NCBI GenBank assembly: GCA_023213315.1
Contig: JAKCPI010014979.1
Coordinates: 29,588-93,587, forward strand
Length of the DNA: 64,000 nucleotides
Reading direction: 5' to 3'
DNA from: Euborellia annulipes
Lineage: Eukaryota > Arthropoda > Insecta > Dermaptera > Anisolabididae
Shown in pieces: positions 12,245 to 23,302 of the stretch. The stretch's first letter is position 1. Each line of letters opens with the position of its first letter. A program made the position numbers and the translations under genes. The notes under the pieces were generated by a model. The model worked only from the letters and a program-made list of their open reading frames with translations. It did not search any database and had not been told where the DNA came from.

Positions 12245-12710
12245 CTTGAAATTGTATTAAGTATTGAATTTTGATATAACATTAGGAAAAAAAAATTTAG
12301 TTTAAGAAAAAACTTTTTACTTCTTCTATCACTAATACAATATTTCTTTTGTGCCTAAAGTAACAATTGACTCCAGGGCAGTATAATATCATCTAATGTA
12401 TTTTCCTAACCTGGACGGTGAATTAAAAAAAAAAGACTTTAATACCACCGTCCTTTTATATAGAGGTCTTTTAAAAATGTTTCAAAATAAGCCGCTAAAA
12501 TAAAGAAACAGATCAAATAAATCCGGGATTAAATTGAATATGTATAAAAAATAACTATTAAGATAAAAATACATTAGATGATATTGATACTGCCCTGTAG
12601 TCATATTACAAAAGAAATATTGTATTAGTGATAGAAGAAGTAAAAAGTTTTTTCTTAAACTAAATTTTTTTCCTAATGTTATATCAAAAGTCATTACTGA
12701 ATACAATTCC
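12245..12710. repeat. Foldback element with arms of about 140 bp
   Basis: Sequence at 12263-12400 (ttttgatataacattagg, a run through cttcttctatcactaat, ccagggcagtataatatc) is mirrored at 12565-12695 (gatattgatactgccctg, attagtgatagaagaag, cctaatgttatatcaaaa). The loop contains unrelated AT-rich DNA. A hammerhead-like motif lies just beyond the right arm at 12786. No coding potential. Confidence 0.65.
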
Positions 12711-12785
12711 AAATATATGTATATAATGACAACAGGTATGTGATTGTAAAACTATATTTATAAAAGAAAAACGTTTGGTGGTTTA

Positions 12786-12832
12786 TAGCTCCGAAGATGG
12801 TTTTAACCAAAGCCGAAACGTCACCTGTTGAA
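12786..12832 (+). ncRNA. Degenerate hammerhead-like ribozyme motif
   Basis: The order is ccgaaga (CUGANGA with one change), a variable GG...CC stem, then gccgaaacgtcacc with the intact GAAACGUC core. Stem I pairing is poor, so this copy is probably decayed. Confidence 0.4.
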
Positions 12833-13287
12833 AATAAATATATTCTTTTAAAGAAAAAATCCTAGCTGCAATTTCTTCTGTTATTTATTCCTGATTAAAA
12901 TTCGACCAGCTATAAAATACCCTTGTAATTGTCAAGTTATAATAGATAAGCGTAGTGTTGATTTGAAGATTGAAAATTTTTGTTCTAATTCTAGATGCCG
13001 ATCAGAATAAAAACGTAATGAAATAAAAGAATTCATTATTTCAATCAATGAGTGAGTATCTAATTTTTATTTTAGCAATTCTCTAATTAAATAGGCCTAT
13101 ACTTTGTTTCGTACAATAAAAAAAAAAAAAACAGGCTTGGTTACCAACTACATATTAGAAGAATAACTCGTCCAAACAAAAAAAATAAATTTAATATTGG
13201 AGGTTTTTTTATAGCTGTGTAGTTGATGTAGTAGGATAATAAAAAGAGAGAGCAGCTAGTTTTCTTTTCTTTTATTAAACCCTCATT

Positions 13288-13328
13288 GCTGACGTTTCGG
13301 TCCTGTTTAGGGCCATCTTCAGAGCTAT
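13288..13328 (-). ncRNA. Hammerhead-like ribozyme motif, left arm of unit 1
   Basis: On the minus strand: gct, CUGAAGA, U, stem II GGCCC/GGACC (one mismatch), GAAACGUC, agc. Stem I pairs GCU with AGC. It is the mirror copy of 14094-14136. Confidence 0.55.
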
Positions 13329-14093
13329 TAATACAGAACAATACATAATGGTCATTAAGAAAATGCGTACAGACTTATATAAATTAGGTGAATATTTACC
13401 ATTAGGGTTGTCAATATAAATTTTAATTTCCATATTTCACCTATATTTAACATAGTTGGTCGAATTTTATAACAATATATATTATGATAAGTAGGTGAGA
13501 TATTTTATAATGATAAAGTCTGCGAGTAAAATTCTGTGACTGTTCTATCGAGTTTAGTTTATGAATGAGGAGAAGAGAGACACCTCCACGACTAGCCACC
13601 GGACTCTTACCCCCTCCACTTTATTAGTAAATGAATGCAACTATCTTTTTTAAGAGACATGCGTAGAGAGCCACAGTTGAATTATAGTCTCTTTTAAAAT
13701 TAATTGTCTCATTAATGAATATATGAATGGTCGGAGACTCCATAATTCAACTGTGGCTCTCTACGCATGTCTCTTAAAAAGATAGTTGCATTCATTTACT
13801 AATAAAGTGGAGGGTAAAGTCCGTGGCTAGCCGTGGAGTGTCTCTCTTCTCCTCATTCATAAACTAAACTCGATAGAACAGTCACAGAATTTTACTCGCA
13901 GACTTTATCATTATAAAATATCTCACCTACTTATCATAATATATATTGTTATAAAATTCGACCAACTATGTTAAATATAGGTGAAATATGGAAATTAAAA
14001 TTTATATTGACAACCCTAATGGTAAATATTCACCTAATTTATATAAGTCTGTACGCATTTTCTTAATGACCATTATGTATTGTTCTGTATTAA

Positions 14094-14136
14094 TAGCTCT
14101 GAAGATGGCCCTAAACAGGACCGAAACGTCAGCAAT
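14094..14136 (+). ncRNA. Hammerhead-like ribozyme motif, right arm of unit 1
   Basis: CUGAAGA at 14099-14105, an unpaired U, stem II 14107-14122, GAAA at 14123-14126, then CGUC. GCU (14096-14098) can pair with AGC (14131-14133) as stem I. Stem III is absent; the ACGU core is self-complementary, so pairing between two copies would be needed for activity. Confidence 0.55.
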
Positions 14137-14205
14137 GAGGGTTTAATAAAAGAAAAGAAAACTAGCTGCTCTCTCTTTTATTATCCTACTACAAAAAAAA
14201 TAAAT

Positions 14206-14853
14206 AAAGGTTGTTGCTTTAATTTGAAGTTACTTGGGCTTATACTATCAAAAATGTCGACCACATAATTAATGAAGATAATTAAGGAAATATGTACATG
14301 TACGTTCGGTTTTTTTTTTTTTTTTATATACTTCCTATATTAAACTGGAATTCCAAGTTCCTTTAGTTGGTTTTTGAGTTTTATTTATTGTTCATTACTT
14401 GTTTTAGTTTCGTTTTGCAAAATGCATGTCATGTCAAATATCCGTTCGAGGAAATGCGGCAATTAGACGCGTTTGCCTGTACGCACGCACGCACGCATGC
14501 ACGCACGAATATCCTCTCTACTAGTAATATCGGGAGATAGCCACGCAAGTTTTCCAAGCTGAGCACGCAGGAGAATTAGTCATGGATCTGCGAAGAAGTC
14601 TGTGAGGCTTCATCATGATGATGATGATGATGATGATGATTATAATAATATGGAATATCGCTAACACTCCTCTCCTGATCAGGGGATCACGCCTAATTAT
14701 GCATGATGCACATAATCATATTCGGATAGCCCTCATCTATTTGTGCTAGGGGTTAATTACACTCATTAAGAAAGCGATAATATTGTTCGTCCAAATACAT
14801 CTTTAATTAATTATTAGTGACAACTATTTTAATCTAAAATCTATTTAATTAAA
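14206..14853. other. Gene-free stretch with microsatellites
   Basis: Holds an (acgc)n-like run at about 14483-14507 and a (gat)n run at about 14614-14641, in a moderately GC-richer unique island (about 14440-14760). No open frame of note. Confidence 0.55.
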
Positions 14854-15240
14854 AATTTGGTGTGACTGGTCGCACAGCACACAACTTTCTCTTACGTTCG
14901 GTAATCAAAAGTTATGTTCTGTGTTTGTCACGCCAGAGTGTTTGTCGAGATATATTTAGTTTCCGACAGTACGGTACATTTTAATTTGAAAAATCTGGTG
15001 TCACACCGACAGTCACTGTCGCACAGCACACAACTTTCTCTTACCTTCGGTAATCGAAAGTTGTGTTCTGTGCTTGTCACACCAGATTTTTCGTGTCGAC
15101 ATATATTTAGTTTCCGACGATATATTAAAATTCAAGATGTAAAATTTTTAAACATGGGAAAATATTTATATTTTGTTACCATGACAACCATTTCTCCTAT
15201 CTTTCCTTATGAAGTTCAAGAGTAAAGTGTGCTTCAAACA
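14854..15240 (-). repeat. R600 copy with two tandem terminal hairpins
   Basis: Two hairpins of about 85-100 nt lie in tandem (14854-14938 and 14990-15088). Each runs from a tggtgtgac-type arm through acacaactttctcttac to gtcacaccaga. They are separated by a partial body (tcgagatatatttagtttcc). The second is followed by the R600 body (tatttagtttccgacgatat through aaccatttctcctatc). The rest of the body is missing beyond about 15240. The duplicated hairpin suggests one R600 end inserted beside, or slipped onto, another. Confidence 0.75.
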
Positions 15241-18200
15241 ATTTTGAGAGCAAAGTCAAATCTCAAGAAGCAAGCAATACTTTATTTTTTATTAATGTCA
15301 GTTAAATCTATCTCTGTTTACAAAAAAATATTTTTGTTACCTGGTAGTTAAAAAATGAATCCAAATTTTCCATCGTCTTTATCAAAAATCTTTACATAAA
15401 AATTAATAATAAATAAATAAATATGATTACTTTGCATGATAAATTTTAAATGGAATTTTTATGACATATCAAACGTCAGATTTATTTATTTGAACGAGAA
15501 AAAAAAGAGAGAGGGAAGCTAATGGAGCTTATTTCATTTAACCTTTAGGCTGTAAAAAAATCTGTAGTCATTTGCCATGAAAACATTTTTTTTTTTTCAT
15601 TTGTATTATAATAATTAGAATCTAACGTTCTTTAGCATAAATTAAAATAAATGAATTAATATAAAATATACATATCGTATGTACGGTATAAAATGGGTTT
15701 ACTGTAGATGTTTTGAACATTTTATATTAATGACTTGCAAAGTCCCATTCTCCCCTGGCTTTTATATTTTGTTTTTTTTTTTTTTTTGTTAAAATGAGTC
15801 TCAGGGCTGAATTATTGATTTGATAATCGGGTAAAAATGTGGCTTAATAAAGTTAAATTTTTTTTTTGTTTTAATGAAATGATGTGCTAAAGACCCATGA
15901 CTCATGCTAGTATTTTTATTTCCCCCCTTCACCCCCCTAAACCTATTTGTGTCACCGTTTTAATGTCACTCACGCATCAATTCCAGATTACATTACAGGA
16001 TACAATGGTTATATATGTGTGTGTGTGAAAATAACTCCAACTCCCCTTTATTTTGCACTCTCTGGGAAAATATTGGGGGAGTCGATGGTAATTTAAGCGT
16101 TTTTCTATATTATTTCATAAATTACTCGGAAGTTGAACGTCTATAAAGAATCCTGTTGGAAACAAGAGCTGTCAAACGTGATCATCACATCTATTTACAA
16201 TGTTTCGAACCCGGAATTCTCGTTAAATTGTTTTTAGATTATTTTAGTTAATTAAGGCAATAAATTTTTAAACTGTAAAGAAAACATATAATTTGTTTGA
16301 GTTTTTGACATAGAAAAATAATAATTAGTATCTTTTTTAATGATAATGCATTTCATATTTATTATTTTAGGTTTTAAAATGACGTTTTTTTTTTTTATTA
16401 TTTCACTTCCTATTTATTAACGAGACATTCAAATTGCTTAAACAAGTAAAAAAAAAAAAACAGTGGAAATTCGTTTTTGTTTGATGCTGGAAGATAGGCA
16501 ACACAAAAGGTCAACTCCCTAATGGCGCTTTCGTTTCATTACTCCAAAGCTGATGTTTTTAAATCCAATACTTTCTCTCTCTATATATATATAGGTAAAA
16601 GAAAGTAAAAATAAAATAAAAAAATTTTGCCGGGTCGCCAAAAAAGTATGTAAAAACACAACAAATTTTATTTTTTCGACATCAGTCAGATTCTAGGAAT
16701 AGTTAATTCTAGGAATAGTAAAGTAAAGTATAGCAAAGTGTCTGTTTGTAATCTTCTATATAGCTTTATTGAAAAAATAACTTAATTTTTATTTATCTTC
16801 CATATAGCTTTATTGAAAAAATAACTTAATTTTTATTTAAAAATAAAATTTATTTTAAATGCTTTTTTTTCATTAGGTCTCGAAAAATTTTAAAACCTCG
16901 TCAGGCCGCGGTCAAAAAAGTTTGTGAAACACTACTCGAGTTAAAATATTATAAACAGTACGTATTAAAATTTAAAAAAAATAAATAAAGAACACTAGGT
17001 AATAAGTTTCAAATAAAATTAAAAATTAAAATTTTTAATACTTTATCCGCATTTCCCTCATGGATCAACATCAGGATAACTCTTACATTTGAACTTGAGT
17101 GTCTATATTAGGAGCTACAAATTAGGAGTTACAAATTTTTATTTTTAATACATCTTTGACACTTATTACCGAGTGTTTTAAATTTAATTTTAAATTTTCT
17201 ATTCATTAAACGATATATATTTCGTTATTTTATAAAAAAAAAAAATTAGATTACTGAAAATGAGTGTCTTTGATTGGATCGAATCTTTTAATTAACGAAT
17301 TCCAGGGAAAAAGTGATGAGAGGTCATTGAAAAAGGAAACGCCTGTGGAGTTTTTATTCAATAGGGGCATTAGCCTGTGTTGTGTCCAGGACCTCCCGGG
17401 TGCCATCCAAGTCCTTCCTGCAAGTCGTGCAGAACATGCCCGTCTGCCATTATGCGGCTTTATCCTTCGGCCCGGGGGTTTATTGTCCCGGCTGATCCCA
17501 CAGGCTCATTTCGTTAACTGCCATCGAAAATGTTGCCTCACCCACCCGCTCGTTTTATATAGTAATTCCTTCCCTCAGCCCATTCTCAGACTTTAATAAT
17601 AAAGAAAATTCTAAGGCCGTTTCGCCGAGACAAGACTTTGGAAACAAGATTACTTCATATAAACCGGACAAAAGTTAAAACGGAAAGGAAAAATAGAGAG
17701 ACGAAGACAATAAAAAATATTTTTTTTTTTTTTATAATACTTTCTTCAATTTAACAATTCGTGGAAGAAAATATGAATAAAGTCCCATTTCCATATATCC
17801 ATCCTTCAAGTTCCTATTTTAAAAAAGAAAAACTTGATATGTATTCAGCGGAAAAAAAAAGTCCGGCAATATCCTCTCTCTTTCAAAATGTCTGCTTTGA
17901 TATCTAAATTTTATCACTCCTATCTCTCTATTCTGCTCTAAATTATTCTATTAAAGTGGACTGTAACTCGATTTTTTTATTTTGGAAAAAAAAGAGGAAT
18001 ATATCAACGTCAAATTGAAAGAAAACTTTATTTACTTAATTAAACTACTTATATTATAATTTCTTTCTATTCTAAGGTGACTTATTTATATAAAAAATAA
18101 TTATTTAAATTATTTAGACTATTTATATACATGATCAAAATTTGGGCTACTATTTAAATTTTCCACTATATCTTACATTTTAGTCAAGTGAACAACTTCC

Positions 18201-18384
18201 CCCTCACTTATAGGCAAAAGAGAAGCTGGATAAATCTTTTGATAGGGATAATTATTCTAAGTTTAAGAGCCAACATTCCATTTTCCAACTTTAATTTATC
18301 TCAACTAATGCATTTGTCTATTAATTTAACAGATGTTATACTGTAGAGCAGTATATATCGTAAAAAACAGACTTTTCCAAAGAC
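15241..18384. other. Gene-free stretch with one GC-rich island
   Basis: Largely AT-rich. Positions 16860-16935 (ggtcaaaaaagtttgtgaaa) resemble the end of a hAT element but lack a partner. About 17290-17590 is distinctly GC-richer and holds a 110-codon frame (17264-17596) without recognisable domain or splice sites, which I do not call as a gene. It is a candidate regulatory island. Confidence 0.5.
16752..16839. repeat. 44-bp tandem duplication
   Basis: Two adjacent 44-bp units starting tcttc(t/c)atatagcttta differ at one visible position, indicating a recent tandem duplication. Confidence 0.85.
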
Positions 18385-18643
18385 GGTTACACACTTGACA
18401 AGCATGAATGTGCAATCTTTTGTACTAGCATGCACAAATTCCCTTCGGCACCACACGGCACAAGCATGCTTGTGCAAGAAACAGCTTATGACGAAAATTA
18501 ACGTAAAAATGTCAAACTCGGAATTTATTCGAAGATATCAAGAAATACTCACTTGCTTTAAACAGAGACACAATAAATATTAAAATTGGAAACAGGAACC
18601 TTCCCGGGAACAGCAGCCAGGTTAAATAAAAAACTTTATATTT

Positions 18644-18689
18644 CTTAGCCGACGTTTCGGGTGCAAGTCGCACCCATCCTCAGAGCAAG
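18644..18689 (-). ncRNA. Hammerhead-like ribozyme motif, left arm of unit 2
   Basis: On the minus strand: ttgct, CUGAGGA, U, a perfect 6-bp stem II GGGUGC/GCACCC, GAAACGUC, ggcuaag. Stem I forms with a U-G pair and one bulged U. One of the best-formed copies. Confidence 0.65.
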
Positions 18690-18878
18690 TAAAATTGTCA
18701 AAATTTATTACAGGTTAATCGGTACTTAAAATTAATTTCATGTTTATACATGTATTCGTGCGTTCGTAGCATTCTATGGTATGTACAATAACAAAAAACT
18801 TATCACAAAACGTTTTTTCTGGCACGACATTCAAATAGCCAAACCAAGATTAACCTGTACTAAATTTTGACAATTTTA

Positions 18879-18924
18879 CTTGCCCTGAGGATGGGTGCGA
18901 CTTGCACCCGAAACGTCGGCTAAG
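18879..18924 (+). ncRNA. Hammerhead-like ribozyme motif, right arm of unit 2
   Basis: CUGAGGA 18885-18891, U 18892, stem II 18893-18898 with 18904-18909 (6 bp), GAAA 18910-18913, CGUC 18914-18917. Stem I is cuugcc (18879-18884) against ggcuaag with one bulged U. The core palindrome ACGU replaces stem III. Confidence 0.65.
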
Positions 18925-19278
18925 AAATATAAAGTATTTTATTTAACCTGGCTGCTGTTCCCGGGAAGGCTCCCGTTCCTGTTTCCAATTTGAATATCTA
19001 CAGCCATTCAACTCAAGAAATTTTAATAAATATTAATATTTCAATTGAAATTTTAAATGAATTAATATACAGTATATTAAATAAATATCAAGACGTCAAT
19101 AAAATGGCGGCGAGTTTGCGCAAATATGCTTGTGCATAAATAAAATTCAATCGAGCATCAAGCGGCTTGCACAATTAAAATGCTTGTGCACAATTCTCCT
19201 ACAGACGCTACTGTTTGCTTGTAGAAAAAGATTGCACGTGCATGCTTGTCAAGTTTGCAGTTACGTGTGTAGCCGCCT

Positions 19279-19955
19279 TAAAGAGCTATCCATCTATGAC
19301 GACAGCAATGTCTCATCCAAAATATGTATTAATTTAGATTAAAATGTTTATTGATTACACTTCAGAACGCTAAGCTGATGTTAAATAAATATTTTGAAGC
19401 CTTTATTCTATATTTAAATAATATTCGATATTTTTATTTATTTATATATTCAATAATGATTTATTCTTTTATTTAAATTCTAGCCCACTTTCCCTAGAAT
19501 AAATTTGTTTATCTTGAATCGATTATAGCCTAATAAATAAATAAATATTTTGATCCGAGAAAATATAAATCAATCATTGTACATGTTCTTCTATTTAACA
19601 TCAGGTATTAATTTAATTTTGTTTTTGTGGTTATTTGCGATGTTTATTTAAAATTTGTGTGTCAAATCACCTTTTCATTTTAATTTAATACACGAATGAT
19701 GGGTTTTTGGATATAAAATTAACCCTTTTATCAATTGTTTTTCTAAAGCCTTAGGGCTTCAAATTCAGATTCTGTTTTGTTGTTTTATTATTAGAATAAC
19801 AAAATTAACAACATTAACGATGGAATTTCGGCTTCATTAAAGCAAACTTTTGATATTTTAAAAAAATTTTGCTTTTTATTCTGTTTAAAAATTATATTTG
19901 TTGTTGGCTAATTTTGTAAATTTTATGAATGTTGATGGAGTAGAGCAGCCTAAAG
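19279..19955. other. AT-rich sequence, no gene seen
   Basis: No terminal repeats or open frames of interest. Confidence 0.55.
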
Positions 19956-20290
19956 GCAGCTACACCCGTAACTGTACACTTGAAAAACATCCATGTGCAA
20001 ATCTTTTTGTACCAGCATGCACAAATTCCATTCGGCATCAGGATGCTTGCAAGAAACAGTTTATGCCGAAAATTAACTTAAAAATGTCAAACTCGGAAAG
20101 TTATTTATTCTAAGATAACAAGAAATACTCACTTGCTTTAAACTAAATGAATTAGTATATTTTAAATAAATATCAAATGTCAAGACGTCTATAAAATGGC
20201 GGAGAGTTTTGCTTGCGCAAATATGCTTGTGCATGATTAAAATTTAATGGAGTATCAAGCGGCTTGCACAATTAAAATGCTTGAGCTAAA
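19956..20290 (+). mobile_element. PIF/Harbinger-type MITE, right end missing
   Basis: From aggcagctacacccg it follows the 8.2-kb MITE through the inner gcaagc-rich region and tggcggagagttttg. It stops near 20290, before the right terminal repeat. It lacks about 50 bp of interior (after gctttaaac) present in the 8.2-kb copy. Confidence 0.65.
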
Positions 20291-21136
20291 TTCTCTTGGT
20301 ATTGATTGAAAAAATGTTAAATAGAAAAAATTAATTAATCAGTTAGCCGTTAAAATAAATTTATTTAATATTTTGTCTGAAAAAATAATTTTATCAAACA
20401 GATGTGTGGGTGGTTGAATTTGGAAAAGGCCAATCAACTATTTGAAATGTTGTAATTAATTTAAAAATTTAAATGTCCGAAGGTATTTTTAATAAAGATA
20501 ATTATATACTATTGATAGTTGAGATTCGAGATGCCAATCAATTAAAAAAAAAGAAGAAGAGAGGTGTGAAAGCTTATTCATCTATTAAAAGGAAAGCCGA
20601 GAGATGCAAATGTTAGAAATTTGATTAGAAATCCGCTGGGTTCGCTACAAACTATGCAAATCGGATGCAAACTCGAAAGACATCACACACATCCCAAGAC
20701 ATACTCAGTTGGGTTTCATTAGTTGTGCACCAGAATGTCAAGCTATAAAATGTTAGAGACAGAAACGGGGGTAAAGGGAAAGAGAGTCTGTCGTTGTCGG
20801 ACTCGATGACGACAGGGTTATAGCCGAAATAACGATGAGAGAGAGGAGAGCTTGGAAAAAAAAAAGCTGAAGGGTAAATTCCCTTCAAGCAGCTCTTTCA
20901 TTAAAGAGGATTATTTTAAATAATTAAACTAACAAAAAAATTCCAGACTTTTTTTTATAAAATAATTTAATAAAACATTTCAGCGTATTGTGAAATGTAA
21001 AATGATCTAATATTGAATATTAATCTTAAATAAGATGATTCCTAGACCAGAAATTTTTAATTCCAGCACTAGAGATCAATTAAAAATCGAAGATGCTGTC
21101 TAATCGTAAACAAAACAAATATAAAAGCCCCAATTA
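20291..21136. other. Gene-free stretch
   Basis: AT-rich with a slightly GC-richer part at 20640-20880. No supported gene; a 78-codon minus-strand frame at 20652-20888 lacks any recognisable feature. Confidence 0.5.
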
Positions 21137-21312
21137 GGGGGCTCGCTGGTGTAGTGGGCTAGGGTGTTGGCTTCTACAAAGAAGATCCCTGTTAAACCCT
21201 GGGCGTGCGGGATTTTTCATTAAATAAAAATATTTATTTAATGTAAACAAATCCTCGAGCAGGCACTGGATTTGGTATATTGGATCTCACCACCTAACCT
21301 GGACAATACCAA
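21137..21312 (+). repeat. tRNA-derived SINE (family 1)
   Basis: An A-box-like tggtgtagtgggctagg (about 21148-21164) is followed by a decayed B-box region. A segment (cgagcaggcactgga) shared with position 75 of the window follows. Related copies are at 30.9, 38.3 and 54.3 kb, where the B box gggttcgga(t/c)cc is clearer. It is a pol III type retroposon, not a tRNA gene. Confidence 0.6.
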
Positions 21313-21369
21313 TTTGGCTGATATCTTCAATTCTTCACTATAATCACATCACAGCCACAACCTCAAAAG

Positions 21370-21621
21370 CAATATATAAAAAATACTGTACAACGTTTCG
21401 ACTGCTTATTCGGCAGCCGTTATCATCATGTGACTAACTGCATGGAAATGAAGGGAAAATCTGAAGCTAGCTTCCCAGAAATGCCGACAGATGGCGTTGA
21501 CGTCGCTGTATATAAAAAAGGCACGTAACGGAGGTTGGATCACTTGAGTCGGAGCAACTGCACAGTACTTGATAACGACTGCAGAATAAACAGTCAAAAC
21601 GTTGTATAGTATTTATATATT
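21370..21621. mobile_element. Inverted-repeat element with hammerhead-like cores at both ends
   Basis: The ends aatatataaaaaatactgta(c) and gtatagtatttatatatt are inverted, and each is followed inward by an acgttttcgac/gtcaaaacgt-type core. Read outward, each end shows gataac, a GACUG-type stem and (G/A)AAACGUUG. The CUGANGA box is degraded. It resembles the hammerhead foldback units but is more decayed. No target duplication was found. Confidence 0.45.
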
Positions 21622-23302
21622 TTAATTAAATATTTAATACAAAAAAGAGAGAATAAAGTTTTCCCGAAACGTCTCACTGGATTTTAAATAATCGGAGTCT
21701 TTTTAATTTTGGCTGCTCTTGCTCATCTTCCTTTAAAAAGACATATAGATATAAGCATTGTAATGGCACACACATTTTTACATACTGAATGATGGAACGA
21801 ACATAAAATAATAGCAAAATAACAAAAGTGAGATTTTCGAGCAAAAAAGGTTGAGAAATTAGTTTTGTACAAATTTTCATGTTTTTGCAAAATGTTACGG
21901 TAATTTAAAAAATGTGAATTAAATTCTTAAAAAATGTTAGCCTTAGTTTTTATTGAAATTTTATTACTGGAAATGAAATTCTTACGTATATATATGGAGG
22001 GAGGAGGTTAAGGATTTGATTATTATTTCTGACAAGAGAGAAGGGATGTCAAAATCACAAAATATGTTTACCTAATACTCACGTCAGTCTAAGATTTTAT
22101 TTATTCTTATCACATTTTTTCCGTCTTGATACATCTAAATATTATCCAGGCATATTTATTTACCCCATTTGGTACCTAAATGATTTAAATAAATTCATCG
22201 GACATCACAACCCGCTTCCCTTGGCTTAACAATACTTTATCATTATTTAAAATTAAATATAATTTTAAAACAATCAATATAATTATAGATTATATCAAAT
22301 TTAATTTACTAATTCAAGTTGGAATAAGATTTAAGAAATTAGTTATTTATTATCAAAAAACAAAACAAAAAAAAAACAAAAATTCTAACATCTTTTTTTT
22401 TCAATTGTAAATTGAAAACATGAATTACTTAAGAAGTTTTAATGAATTTCTTCAATCTCAAGTTGAATACCTTTGGGAATAAATTAACATCTCTCCGAAG
22501 ATAGGTTCTAATCATTTCAACTCTTTAAGAGCGAAGTCCTTTGGGGGATTAAGAGAGAGAGAGAGGGAAAAAAATAGAGAGAGAGAGACTCTCTTTTGAA
22601 GACCCTGGGGAGGTGGTTTTATTGGAAGGTAACTTTGGCAGAACCCTTGCTTGACTTTCTTCTTTATTTAGCAGACTTTTGGGCATGATCGATCGTGACG
22701 TTGGTTGGTCGGGTTGGGTATTTGATGAATTCACCACGGTCACGTGTCGTGCTAATATCTGGTATCAAGTACTCTCTCGGGTGGGGGGGGGGATGAGGAT
22801 GTTTTAAAGTACCGCATTCATGCTTCTCTCGCTCTAACATCATATAATCCGGCTGCTCCCTCTCGCCCAGGACTGGATTTAAATTATTATTGCTTGCGCG
22901 TGATTTTATATTATACCAGACGGGTTATCCGATTCGCAAGCCAAGCCCGGTAATTCGAGGGTTCCTAATGCCCTTGCATTTGCACACGCCCTATAAGAGA
23001 GGAAAGCTGCCTCCGACCATCTACTCTGTTAAATTATATCAACTAGCTTCCTCCATAAGCCGTGTTTAAATACACCAATTTTTACTCTAATGTTAAATTA
23101 TGAAAGTGTTACATAAACAATGAAAACAGTCTGTAAACTAAAACACTTCAATATGAATAGAGAGCAAAGTTTTAAGTATCTCTTTTAAGCTGGAATAAGT
23201 TTTTAAATTTTTTATTAAATAATAATTATTATGAATATTTTTTGATCATGGTTTGATTTAGTTAGTAATTAATAAATTATAATAACTACAAAAAATTACA
23301 AG
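21622..23302. other. Gene-free stretch with SINE fragment and GA repeats
   Basis: A reverse-oriented family 1 SINE fragment sits at about 22160-22225 (catttggtacctaaatg, catcggac). GA-rich microsatellite at 22553-22588. A GC-richer unique island spans about 22680-23000. The minus-strand frame 22549-22743 translates the GA repeat and is not a gene. Confidence 0.5.

Larger units (their letters stand above)
13191..14192. mobile_element. Hammerhead foldback unit 1 (Penelope-like, non-autonomous)
   Basis: Arms 13228-13691 and about 13735-14192 are nearly exact reverse complements over about 460 nt, starting gtagtaggat and ending atcctactac. A unique 37-nt tail (13191-13227) lies outside the left arm. 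The whole is flanked by the duplication aaaaaaaataaat (13178-13190 and 14193-14205). Each arm carries one hammerhead-like motif, both pointing outward. No reverse transcriptase is encoded. Penelope-like elements are known for inverted terminal repeats with a short one-sided extension, which this matches; the assignment is inferred. Mirror-image 62-66 codon frames over the arms are artefacts. Confidence 0.7.
18583..19024. mobile_element. Hammerhead foldback unit 2 (Penelope-like, non-autonomous)
   Basis: The unit is flanked by aataaatatta (18572-18582 and 19025-19035). Inverted arms start aaattggaaacaggaac (18583) and end gttcctgtttccaattt (18991). A one-sided 33-nt tail (18992-19024) follows. 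Each arm carries a hammerhead-like motif (18644-18689 minus, 18879-18924 plus). Because it sits in a MITE whose uninterrupted sequence is present at 8.4 kb, both boundaries and the 11-bp duplication are firm. It encodes nothing, so it needs proteins from elsewhere. Confidence 0.8.
18385..19278 (+). mobile_element. PIF/Harbinger MITE interrupted by a hammerhead foldback
   Basis: The parts 18385-18582 and 19025-19278 together match the intact MITE at 8197-8642 (ttgacaagcatg near the left end, tggcggcgagttt, cgtgtgtagccgcct at the right end). The interruption is the unit at 18583-19024, whose 11-bp duplication aataaatatta occurs once in the uninterrupted relative (near 8391). The left terminus is worn. 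Confidence 0.75.

Noticed and set aside
13141..14268. Two identical small proteins on opposite strands
   Set aside because: They are translations of the inverted arms that hold the hammerhead-like motif.
14483..14507. CRISPR-like or regulated repeat array
   Set aside because: Simple acgc microsatellite without spacers; no CRISPR is expected in a eukaryotic genome.
17264..17596. 110-codon frame in a GC-rich island
   Set aside because: No domain, no splice sites, and other frames in the island are similarly open; listed only as an island.
21660..21690. Another hammerhead core (cccgaaacgtctc)
   Set aside because: The 3' half is present but no CUGANGA or stem II upstream.
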